DNA from: Pochonia chlamydosporia 170
Taxonomy: Eukaryota > Ascomycota > Sordariomycetes > Hypocreales > Clavicipitaceae
DNA length: 64,000 bases
Direction: 5' to 3'
NCBI RefSeq assembly: GCF_001653235.2
Contig: NC_035795.1
Location: 2,170,001 to 2,234,000 of the forward strand
Made by a program: the position numbers and the translations under genes. This document shows positions 44,537 through 53,973 of the stretch, one piece after another (position 1 is the first letter of the stretch; each line of letters opens with the position of its first letter). A model generated the notes under the pieces. That model saw only the letters and a list, made by a program, of their open reading frames with translations. It searched no databases and was not told where the DNA came from.

Positions 44537-46809
44537 GGGCAAAGGCGGGCGCAACAATAGACGCCGAGGTGGTGTTTTCGCTCGTCGTCTCACTTACAGC
44601 ATGAGGGGAATGACGCAGGAAGAGCCGAAGGGAAGGCAATTAGTGGAACCAACCGCAGATGGAGTTTCTGCACGGCATCAAAGTACGGACCGGGTTAAAT
44701 GTGGTTGGGTCGATTCCGATGAGCGTGTGTGGATGAAGGTAAGCTTGCAGGAGACGCGGGCGAAATATCTCGGGTCTTTTGGACGAGGACTGAAGATAGA
44801 CGACTTGCGATGTTTCCAAACTCAATTCGCGAGACACTGGCTTTGGAGCCGGCGTAGGTGCGTTCAGAATATCCGGTGGGAGGGTAGTCAACCTGGAACT
44901 AGACAGGCGAAGCATACGCGACGCAATTGTCGTCTGATAGCCAAGGCATCGAATTGCTCCAATGTGTCCCCATTTTACCCCAATGGAAACGTGGATGTGG
45001 GACAAAGAGATTTGCTTGGACTCTTGGGATGAACCGGAAGTCAAATTTGGGGGCCGATATTTGACCTCAAAAATTTGGACGGGCAGCTCAGAGTGGCGGG
45101 GGTGATGATGCTGAAATGGCGAGGTCCAGGCATGTAATGACTATGCCAAAATTATGGCAATGAACGGGATGAGTTGAATTCTGCTACCAATCAATGAAGA
45201 AATACTCCGTACTGATGCATGTCAAGGTGTCGAGTGTAGCCATTGACGTATTATTGCGTCGACTCCAATTTGCTGGTTGGGCTGACGTTATAAGCCAAGC
45301 CAGCCTAAGGACGAAGAGGCAAGCAGACAACATTGAAGCAGTGTGACTTGACACTGTCAAAGATCGAGTTCAAGACTCTGAACCACTCGCATATCCTGGA
45401 TTTGTCTGAGCTGCATTCCTCATTTCTCAATGCAACCACATTTGGATGCTGGGTAGGTGACATTTGACAACACGGCTTGACTGGCTGCAGTGTCGAAGCC
45501 GACTGGATTGGCAAATCATGACTTGAAACGTCCATCTGTGCAACAAGGATCATGTCAAGCCCATTACTTGCTCGCTTCATCGAAAGCTCTAATGGCTAGC
45601 GGTTACCGAATTCGAACAGGTGCAGGAGCTACATGCAAACTCCCTCGCTCATCACTCGAGTCCTGGGTGCAATAAGTTGACTGCTTCATTCGGTACCTGA
45701 TTTCTTCTTCCTGTCCTGTGCTGTGGGTTGTTCGGACCCGGCACCCGGTAAGACACACGACTCCAACAGATTGAGCCACACCACACAGGAAGCGTGATCC
45801 GACATTTCAGCAGCTTGTGCTTTACGGACTGGAGTACCAGGCGCAGAGTTGTACATTCGTGTGGGTACCTTGTGCATTGAAAGCAGAGCGTCGAGATGCA
45901 CTCCAAGATGCGAGGTAACTGACGCCTCGGTGCTGCGTGCACAAGTACAGATGCCTGGATGTAAAGTACTTAAGTACCAAGTCAAAGTCTCCTCTCATCT
46001 GGTCGGTTCAAAGACGCACCGCATCGACATCATCACAAGACAATTCCACGCACGTCTCAGCTCAGAAGCCAATTGCGGTGATACCAAGCTCGCTTTCTTT
46101 CCTTCTTTTTTCGACACCTCCATCCATGATGCATCTTGTCTCGCCCAGCTTCGCCAAAAAGGCGTCCTGGTCTTGATGCTTGCCTCGACAATTGGACCCG
46201 GAAACTCGAGAAACGTGCCTGATGGTCCACCGCACCTGCAGCCCCGTCACCGCTTCAAGCCTCCCCGCCCTGTCATTGGATCCCCGCTCGCCCTGAAGGG
46301 ACCCCAAAGGGACTGTGCCCATGCAGCCATGGAGCCATGCAGCGCCCACGCAACCTGTACGGCCTGCTTTTGTCTGCAAGCCCGCTCGTCTCTCACCGAC
46401 TTGACCGACCAGACAGCAACTCGAGTGCAGGGGAGCAGACAGAAAAAAAAAATATACACATCCGAGTGAACTGACACTATTGGCAGGAGTTCCTTTTCGC
46501 TGCAATACCTTGGTAGTTATCCAACGAGAAGGCGGAGAACGCTAAGCAGATTTCCTGGTTCTGAAGATTTATTTCTTCTTCTGTCCCTCACTCCCTGTAG
46601 CTCTTCTCTGCTCTCTCACTCTCTTCTCACTCTCAATTGACCTGCTTGGAAAGTGGCGGGTCGTCAGTGGTGTGCCTGTTCCTAGTGTGAAGACCGTCAA
46701 TTGCGCCTCCGAGCACCGGACCCAGTGGCACAAGTTGTCGACAACGACCCATCTACAACTTTCCCTTCAACACAACACAACACAACACAACACAGCATTG
46801 TTGCCCCGG
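44537..46809. other. Divergent gap, no supported gene
   Basis: These 2.3 kb lie between the acyl-CoA synthetase (-) and the BolA gene (+). Open frames up to about 200 codons (45849-46469 plus) have no domain. Bases from about 46560 to 46800 are CT-rich, and a short CACAACACAA tandem run at about 46768-46792 is probably in the BolA leader. Confidence 0.55.
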
Positions 46810-47316
46810 ATGTTGCGACGATACGCCCTCGGCTTTTCGAGCGTCGGGCGACAGCTCTCCACCATGAGTTCTACTACGCCTATGGAGGATGCCATCCGTG
46901 CAAAGGTTGGTCGTCTCGACGGTAATACCTATCCAGAACTAACCATGATTAGATCACGGCTGCGTTCAACCCTCAGACACTCGAAATTTACAACGACTCC
47001 CATCTTCACTCCCACCACAAGGCCATGCAAGGCGTCACCTCCAAAGAAACTCATTTTCGGTGCGTAATCCCCCCGGCCGCCAACTCAACCACCACTAACA
47101 CCTCCCAGACTCGTCATCACATCAGAAGCATTCAAGTCCAAGATGCAACCCGCCCGCCACAGAATGGTCTACGCTCTCCTCCGCGACGAAATGGCCCTCG
47201 AAGGCGGCATCCACGCCCTCCAACTCAGAACCCTAACCCCCGAGGAGGAAGAGCGCCAAAATAAGAAAAAGGCCGCCGAGGCCGCCGCCAAAGAAGAACA
47301 AGCCCGCGAAGCTTGA
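46810..47316 (+). CDS. BolA-family protein
   Basis: BolA proteins work with monothiol glutaredoxins in iron-sulphur cluster delivery. Three exons, 46810-46905, 46953-47059 and 47109-47316 (introns 47 and 49 bp), give 136 residues. The core is clear: a helix up to AFNPQTLEIYNDSHLHSHHKAM, then SKETHFRLVITSEAF (restored across intron 2), MVYALLRDEM and GGIHALQLRTLTPEE with the conserved His. An Ala/Glu/Lys-rich tail follows. The first ATG gives a basic leader (MLRRYALGFSSVGRQLSTM) like a mitochondrial presequence. The second ATG, at 46864, would give a cytosolic form. The match to the Uvi31/Bol1 type rather than Bol2 is based on the NDSHLHSHH pattern. Confidence 0.92.
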
Positions 47317-47809
47317 GCGGGCCATTCGACATGATATAAGAGAAACGCGGTGAAATTTCTGGAAGAAACTGTAATGACCAAAGCAGCTGGTCCTGCCCCG
47401 GAAGTGTCGGAAAGGTCGTGGGCCACGGGAAGGGAAATATTATTTAACGAATGATAACGGAAAATAGATGTAACGAAAATGGAACTCCTCAGGGAGACGT
47501 TATGAAAAATCTTTGAAGTTGGTATATTATTGTTGGTTGGTTTGGTTTATGGGCTGCAATGCCTACCTGGTACTTAGATCTGAAAAGGGCCCACGCACAA
47601 TAGACACACGTCTGCCTTGATTCATTACCAGCGGTGATGTGTATGGGTATCGCTTTGAAAACGCTAAGCTTTTTGGGGCATATCTGCTGAATTCATTTCC
47701 ATTACGCCGTGATAAGTTTGGGTATGTAACTAGTTTGAAAACGCTAAACTCTTCCTTGTCATAGATTGCACCGAAGCTTTGAAACATATAACCATGATTG
47801 CAACGCACA
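47317..47809. other. Convergent 3' flanks, no gene
   Basis: This 493-bp AT-rich gap separates the BolA stop and the stop of the minus-strand gene. Two near copies of GTTTGAAAACGCTAA / CTTTGAAAACGCTAA lie at about 47653-47667 and 47732-47746, both in the same orientation. Confidence 0.55.
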
Positions 47810-49555
47810 CTACGTCGAACCGTGCCGACTCCCTGAGCCGAGACCACTGCCAGTCTTCCTCCTAAGAAAGTGCTCTCGCAGACGGGCTTGCTCCTCGGCA
47901 GACCTCTTCCTCACCGTACTGCTTTTCCCAAACGACGCCATTCTCTCAAAATACTGGGATGCCCTTGCTCCTCTTGATCTGGAAGATGATGCTGGTACTG
48001 GTGGATGAACGGGCGCATCTGAACCCAACTGCGGTGAGTGTCGCCGTCTTGATCTCGCAGGGCCAGGGGGCGACATATCCGGCGTCTGAACATCAATATC
48101 CATTCTATCCTCCGTCCTGTTCCTTTTCTTTGTTTCCACAGCCTTGTCCTTGGCCTCATGAGATATATACCGCCGCGCCTTGGCAACTTCCTCTGGAAAC
48201 ATTCCCAGCACGGTCCGCAAATTCTCCCTCGTAATCACCATTAGAGTATACTCCGGCTGTCCCTCAAGCATGTTGAACCACTCAATCGCCGGTAATGGTT
48301 CCTGTCCTTCCCCAGCGGACAGTACATACTTCAGATATCCCGCCGCAAAAGCGCGGATGAAGTCGTCGTAGAGACACTCGCGGAGGGCGCGCTCCGACTC
48401 GAGGTACTCCAGACATAAACAGGCTTTGATGAAATTTTTGAGGGTACCATTGTTCGACTTGTAATCAGGGTATACGGTTATGAAGAGCGTGTATGGGTTG
48501 GAAGTGTCGGGAGGAGATATTTCCCTGTGGATGGACGCAGGCTGAGATTCTACTATGGTGATGTGTGTTTCTGCGCGTGACTCTTGGGGGATGTGAGCTA
48601 TGGCTGTGTTTTGTGTGGATGCTATTGCGCATGTAGCGGGGATGAGGGAGCTGGATGACGTGGAGAGCGAACTGTCGACTTCTGTTATGTGTAGTGTGTT
48701 TGGGAGGCGTGTGAATGATGTTGATGCGCTGGCGGGCTTGACGGGCGTGGTGCCTTCGAAGCGGATTGGTTTGAATCGCTGACGTTTTTGTCCGTCTTCC
48801 GGCTTTTCGTCTGCAGGTTTTTGGATGTTGACGGTGGCGGGGATGATGTTTTGATTTGGTTGGGCACATGGCGGAGTTTCAATCTGCATACTCTGTGAAT
48901 GCATGTCCATGGCGGGCGTGGATGTGGGTTGTGCTCGGGCTGGTTCCAGGTTGACTCTTGCATCGGTTTGCTCGTTGGCTTGAGGAAGTTCCGTGTCCAT
49001 TTCATCTTCGTCTTCGTCGTCGTCTTCACGAACGTGAGCATGAAAGTCTAACGGATGGGATATTTGGCCTTCATTTCTCGGATTCATCATGGGAGTTTCC
49101 TCAACAGCTTGTGACTCAATCGGTGGTGCTGGCGTAAATTTAGGGGCTGGGTGGTCCCGTGGTGGCGATTCTTCCCATGAAATGGCCGGCGAAGATGGTG
49201 GTGAATCTTCCTTTTCTTCATCGCTTCCATGTCGTTCACTGTCGACTTGTTCCTGCGGCTTCCTATCACTAGTCCCTTCCTCTGGAATCACATCGTCTTT
49301 GACCACACTGGCCAGTGCAGTCTCAGTGAGATTTTTCGCATCCTGCGGCTCACGCTTCCTCCTCAATAAATAGGCCTCCGTGATAGTCTCCAACACATGG
49401 CTAGGCACTTGAGGCACGCCCTGACGCTGATTCTCCTCCACGGCCCATGAACCGTCCTTTTCTAGAATCTTTTGCTGGTCCTTCGGTATGGTCGCGACTT
49501 GACGCCGCCCCAGCAGCGCTGAGATGTTTTGCTGGGGCGACGATGTGAGAGACAT
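47810..49555 (-). CDS. Acidic protein with an unrecognised conserved module
   Basis: A single exon of 581 residues starting at ATG 49555 (context CGCCATGT). I do not know the family. Three parts are visible. The N-terminal 70 residues look ordered (SALLGRRQVATIPKDQQKIL, then VPSHVLETITEAYLLRRKRE). A long acidic, Pro/Ser/Thr-rich linker includes DDDEDEDEMDTE. A helical module lies at about residues 345-460 (PYTLFITVYPDYKSNNGTLK, CLEYLESERALRECLYDDFI, IEWFNMLEGQPEYTLMVITR). A basic C-terminus follows (KKRNRTED, ARSRRRHS, TVRKRSAEEQARLREHFLRR), consistent with nuclear location. The pattern of ordered ends joined by an acidic linker suits a nuclear scaffold, but no function should be assigned. 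Confidence 0.85.
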   Translation of the reverse strand: MSLTSSPQQNISALLGRRQVATIPKDQQKILEKDGSWAVEENQRQGVPQVPSHVLETITEAYLLRRKREPQDAKNLTETALASVVKDDVIPEEGTSDRKPQEQVDSERHGSDEEKEDSPPSSPAISWEESPPRDHPAPKFTPAPPIESQAVEETPMMNPRNEGQISHPLDFHAHVREDDDEDEDEMDTELPQANEQTDARVNLEPARAQPTSTPAMDMHSQSMQIETPPCAQPNQNIIPATVNIQKPADEKPEDGQKRQRFKPIRFEGTTPVKPASASTSFTRLPNTLHITEVDSSLSTSSSSLIPATCAIASTQNTAIAHIPQESRAETHITIVESQPASIHREISPPDTSNPYTLFITVYPDYKSNNGTLKNFIKACLCLEYLESERALRECLYDDFIRAFAAGYLKYVLSAGEGQEPLPAIEWFNMLEGQPEYTLMVITRENLRTVLGMFPEEVAKARRYISHEAKDKAVETKKRNRTEDRMDIDVQTPDMSPPGPARSRRRHSPQLGSDAPVHPPVPASSSRSRGARASQYFERMASFGKSSTVRKRSAEEQARLREHFLRRKTGSGLGSGSRHGST

Positions 49556-50560
49556 GGCGATGAGGTGAGGAAATTCAGTGTAGTCCCGTGAGTGTTGGCA
49601 GGAGTTGCGGCAGAGTGCCGGATGTCATCACATCTGAGGAGTGTCTTGTGGAACTGGAACCGCGACGTGCAGATGGATTCCTTGGCTGACGTCTAGAAAG
49701 GATCTTCGGGTGTTACCAACATAGGAAGGAAGCTGCGCAATCGGAGTTCCGGCTGCCTCGGTGAGTCGGTTAGACCGGAGGATCTTGTCTTGGTCTGATG
49801 GTGTGGTTGAGAGGAGAGTCGCGTTGGGTGTAGATGATAGGACGTGACGGGTATGAGCATGAAGTCTGGTGTCGTTGGATGAGTGGCGTCTCTGTGCAGG
49901 TCGAGTGCATGCGTCCCCACTTTTTACAACAAAGAGCGAAGACTTGCATTACCGGTCTTGGGAACTTGAACTCAACCAGCCGATTGAAGGCTTAAAGTCT
50001 GGGGTAAATTGTGTTTACCTACACTATATGAATACTTCTCAATACACCTTAAGTATTTAGGTATATATTGTTGTACATAATGCCTTTGACTTGGTTCAAT
50101 ACCACTGTAAGTACCCCAGGACCAACGCCACGCGCTGATCAAGTGCCAGTGCCAACTTACACCAAATGTCTGGTCGAATTCAATGTCAAGCCCATTTTCG
50201 CCATTTGGCCCGGCATCAAATCCAGTCCCCCAGTCATGTTGCAAGTAATTCCGTCCAGTACCATCCGTCTTGGTTATACAGTGCTGCCTCCATCTTAGCT
50301 CTGTGTACTTACAATCAATACTTGAACAAAACTTAAACGAGAGAAGATGTCTGTTACTTATTTATAAACTCTTCCGAGTATATATACGTTGCAAGGGGCT
50401 TTGCGGCCTAGAATATAAAGTTCCATGTTGAAAAGAACTCAGTCGCTACAGTTTGTGCATGGCGAACGCAGATCCTTGTGCCAAGTCTAATCGACCAGTT
50501 ACTACGAGTCGACCATGTAAAGCGGAATGTTAAAGGTATTTCAACTCAACTACTCAAGTA

Positions 50561-50655
50561 GTAAAAGGCATCGCATATCGCAGTGTGTAACTACAATATA
50601 TGGAGATGTGCTAGTGCATACTTGAATGTGGACAAATACTTTTTACCATAGACTG
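50561..50655. repeat. Diverged direct repeat, copy A
   Basis: This stretch aligns by eye with 53136-53232 in the same orientation. Both share GTAAAAGG near the start, AATCGC/ATATCGC, the exact 12-mer ATACTTGAATGT, CAAATAC and CCAYAGAC. Most differences are transitions. It is likely a remnant of one repeated element. Confidence 0.6.
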
Positions 50656-50790
50656 TGTTTATTACGGGCTACATAAGGAATTAGAGAGGTATAAAATACC
50701 CGGGATGCCAACGAATTTATCGTTGACCTAGGGGTAGGGAAAGCGGGCTGCTGCTGCTGAAGATGCTGAAGAAGATGCTGCTAAATTTAA

Positions 50791-50869
50791 CCCTTCTTCC
50801 TTTCCATCTTCTTTTCCTTCCTCCCTTCCCTCTTCTTTTCGTTCTTTCTTTCGTTCTTCCTTCCCTTCC
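50791..50869. repeat. Polypyrimidine (CTTCC) tract
   Basis: About 79 bases are almost purely C and T on the plus strand, built of CTTCC/CTTTC units with only a few purine interruptions. Such tracts can form triplex DNA and are length-variable. Confidence 0.85.
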
Positions 50870-51186
50870 ATCGTGATGTACCTCAACAACAGCGGTATAG
50901 CTTGATTCTCACTGACCAGTCGCCGGAGTATTTCACAAATAACCAATTAGAAGCTGGGGGACGCCCTCATATATTTCCGTTTAAAGCTGCAAAGCGGGAA
51001 GCTGCAGCCTACCGTGCAACTTGCTTGCCCTGCGTCATCACTCTTCACTTCTTTTCCGAATTGTATGCTTTATGTACCTAGTTGACGGCAAGCAACCTAC
51101 TTCAATGTTATATCTACCTGATCTGCCTACCTATTTTCTTATCTGCAAACACCATTTCATGCTTAGGTACTCACCCACATGCAGTC

Positions 51187-52176
51187 ATGTTGTCTTGTAA
51201 ACACCACGTCTGCTACTTGGCCTTGGCTATCGCCGCTCCCGCCACCTATCATGGTCTCATCACTCGCTTGGAATTCAGCAAGACTCCCTTCCATTGTATG
51301 TTAGCACCATCATTGACATACATGATGTGTTTGGTTGTCAGCGGCCCCCTTTCCCCCAGTGGCCTTCCAACCTGATTCATTACACCATCCTGAGCGGTTT
51401 TGTACTATCCTTGTGGCCGACATTCGACGACTGCTTTCACTCCGTGAAACCCCGATAAACGACCCGTCATTGAAGTTCTACATATCGCATTGGCATCACC
51501 CGTTATTGCGATCTTCGAGTGCATCCGGCAGAATGTGAGTCCTTGTGTCTTGGATGCATCCGTATCCTGTGTGGCAGCATTCTAACTTCACTTCAGAGGA
51601 ATGACATGGAGCCTTGCCATATCGAGCGCTTCTAGAAAGGGCCTCGTATCAAGCTCGAATACTCGGCCTAAAAATCTCCCTACAACTTCGGGAAGGCTCT
51701 AGGAGTTCACTTCCTCATGAATTGCGCTCTTCTTTGCATATATTTTGCTATACTGGCGGCGCTGAACCAGATTCTCAGCCTCTTTGACGGCCACACCGTT
51801 TCAATGGGCACCATTTTCAAAGCAACAGCCATTGGTGCTGATGAATTGCCATCAGGAAGGGGTTTGATGGTTTTTTGTAATTCTGGGCAGGTATTAGATG
51901 CGTCTGAGACGGTAAGCACTTATTGATGGATCTTCGTAGATTCCTTCAATGTTCTCATACTAAGATTCCGGTAACCTGTAGCTCTTGCACCTCGTACTCA
52001 GGCAACTGCGCCATACATGTAGATTAGTTCCGCCAAAAGGACCTCTTCAAGCAGTTGGCCAAGAGTGGGCTGACATGGACCTCACCGACATAGGACTTTT
52101 ATTTGCGATGTGGGTTATTTTGGGCTTGATGTATCGGGAAGACGAAAGCCTGGCCAGCGGGACTGGGGCCTTATGA
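51187..52176 (+). pseudogene. Possible multi-exon gene, probably decayed
   Basis: Joining 51187-51295, 51342-51534, 51599-51911 and 51982-52176 at plausible GT-AG sites (donors GTATGT, GTGAGT and GTAAGC, with a CTAAG branch site before the last acceptor) gives one continuous frame of about 270 codons broken by two stops, TAG at 51633 and TAA at 51669. Both stops would be Gln codons after a single C-to-T change. The translation has an N-terminal hydrophobic stretch, a membrane-like helix (FLMNCALLCIYFAILAALNQ) and another near the end (DIGLLFAMWVILGLMY). I recognise no family. An alternative model that starts exon 3 at 51597 and adds an intron at 51649-51695 or nearby avoids both stops but uses a poor acceptor, so the gene could still be intact. 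Confidence 0.35.
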
Positions 52177-52735
52177 AGATGGGTCACTGTTGGACGACCT
52201 GCCATGAGATGGTGAACTGGATTAGCAAAGTTGTAACCGTGGAAATCATTTTGTGCCCATTGTGATATTAGCAGCAGGAATATGCTACTGAAAATGTGGT
52301 TTGGAAAGGGTCATTTCTTTCTCAAACAACATGTGAAGGCTGGAATATAGAGCCAGGCAAGATGCTCTTTTAGCTGCACTACCCCCTAGCAACAACCTAG
52401 ATGTTTACGGACGGGAAAAGACAGGTTCAAGGATGTGATGTGTAGAGTGCATGTATTCTTCTAAGCCCTAGTTCTATATAGATCTATTCTATGGGCGTAA
52501 GGGGGTAAGTATCTGGTTTACGGCCACATCCTCCCATTCCGGGCAGGAGCCCCCTTCTCATAACCCACCCCCTCTTGAACTCCAGCCAGACACAGGGAAA
52601 CCAGAGGCCCCCAGCCAATTAGAATAGATATAAAACCAATTCCCAAACTCCTCAAAAGTAACAACAATTATTAACAGGCCATCCATAGGTCCTAAGTTAA
52701 AGCAAGGCAATTTATTCTATCTATACACTACCTAC

Positions 52736-53110
52736 TCACTTCTTTCTATAAACTAAAACTAGATCCCTCTTTAGCACCTCCTGTGCTTCCTAAATAGCCT
52801 CCTCCCACGTAAACCCTAGTGCAATGCGTTTCCCAGCCTTATTAATAAAATCCGTTAGTTGGCGCAAGGCATGGTAGATTCCTCTCCTGGCCTTCTTAAG
52901 GTGAGGCTTAATCAATTTAAAGTAGATGTCCTGGGCGATCTCCATGTTGTTAAATCGATTAAATGCTTTAACCAGCTTGGCACAGGCATCTGCCAGGTTA
53001 TCATCCCAATCTTCCACAAAGCTCCGGAGCGCGCCCATTTCTAGATGACGTCCTCAGGCTTGGTCTTTGACTCCAGTCCCAGAATCACTGCCAAGAGCTG
53101 CTCAAACGTA
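52736..53110 (-). pseudogene. Broken reading frame, probably transposon- or repeat-derived
   Basis: Read on the minus strand, a coherent helical protein segment runs from about 53105 down: FEQLLAVILGLESKTKPEDV, then a one-base frame change near 53041, then GALRSFVEDWDDNLADAC, KAFNRFNNMEIAQDIYFKLI and KAGKRIALGFTWEEAI. A TAG follows at 52792-52790, and the same frame then stays open (EAQEVLKRDLVLVYRKK) to a stop at 52736. The internal TAG is one C-to-T change from CAG. The DNA around it is AT-rich and unlike the neighbouring genes. I believe such segments occur in repeat families of hypocrealean fungi, but I cannot name the element. Confidence 0.45.
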
Positions 53111-53135
53111 ACGGGGGTTTACAACGTTTAAACAG

Positions 53136-53232
53136 GTAAAAGGTACGGTAAATCGCCTGGCGCTAGATACTGACACATTGAGGTGTATACGTGTATACTT
53201 GAATGTAGGCAAATACCTTTGGCCACAGACCC
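53136..53232. repeat. Diverged direct repeat, copy B
   Basis: This is the partner of 50561-50655, 2.58 kb away in the same orientation. It lies just upstream (in the minus-strand sense) of the broken frame at 52736-53110. Confidence 0.6.
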
Positions 53233-53973
53233 TAGAACTCTAAAGTAGGCCGATGTCATTGGGGACGATAAATGGGGTTGATGTTACAAAAAGTGCTGAC
53301 AACGCCCAGAAGCAACATTGAACAGGTGAAAGCTGCATGTGGGTTCAAGTCAGTTTGATGTCAAGTTCCATGTTGGTCGAGGTTGGTCAAGTTCCCCGCC
53401 AACGCAGTGCAGCCTGCACTGGCGCTGACTCCGCGTGGCTTGGCTTGCATACCACCGCTTTCCCGCCTTGTCCAATCCAGCTTTCAACTCAACAACATTT
53501 CGTCATTTTGCCTCTGCCTGTCTCAAACTGCATTGCGTCCGGTTGGTCTTCACCTCTCCCGCTGGCTGGCACGTCCGCTTTTGCTTCTACGCATCGTGGA
53601 GTGTAGTGGAGCCTCTGGTACGATACGAGTCTGTCGCTCGCTGCAGCTTATTCACGACGATACGACGACCAAGTACATGTCATATCTCCCCAGTACCGTT
53701 TCAGACCGTCCGTCATCCTGCGATTTATTACCAGACCCAACCTTCCTCTTTCACCTCCACCTTGCCGTTTGTTCACGTCAAGTATTTTGGGAGCTTCTCA
53801 CCGCCCTTTATTTACGCATCATGGGTTTACCTTGTCGCACAGTACGCGTCGCATCCATCCAAACCTGAAGTGACAGCTCCAGTATCCTTGCTACCCATGG
53901 CACGAGGGCTTGATTGGAGCCCAGAATACAACAACCAGACCCGGGTCCCCAGGACCCGTGAAAGGTCGCGGAA

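Larger units (their letters stand above)
49556..53973. other. Decayed, repeat-bearing intergenic block and FAB1 leader
   Basis: These 4.4 kb contain no intact gene I can support. The first 750 bases are AT-rich. A C/T tract lies at 50791-50869. A pair of diverged direct repeats lies at about 50561-50655 and 53136-53232. Between them are two broken or doubtful reading frames (51187-52176 plus and 52736-53110 minus), listed separately. From about 53340 onward the sequence is C/T-rich and is probably the promoter and long leader of FAB1, with upstream ATGs at 53821 and 53897. Confidence 0.55.

Noticed and set aside
45355..45385. T-arm-like GAGTTCAAGACTC
   Set aside because: The loop lacks the pyrimidine at position 60, and no D-arm, anticodon arm or acceptor stem lies around it.
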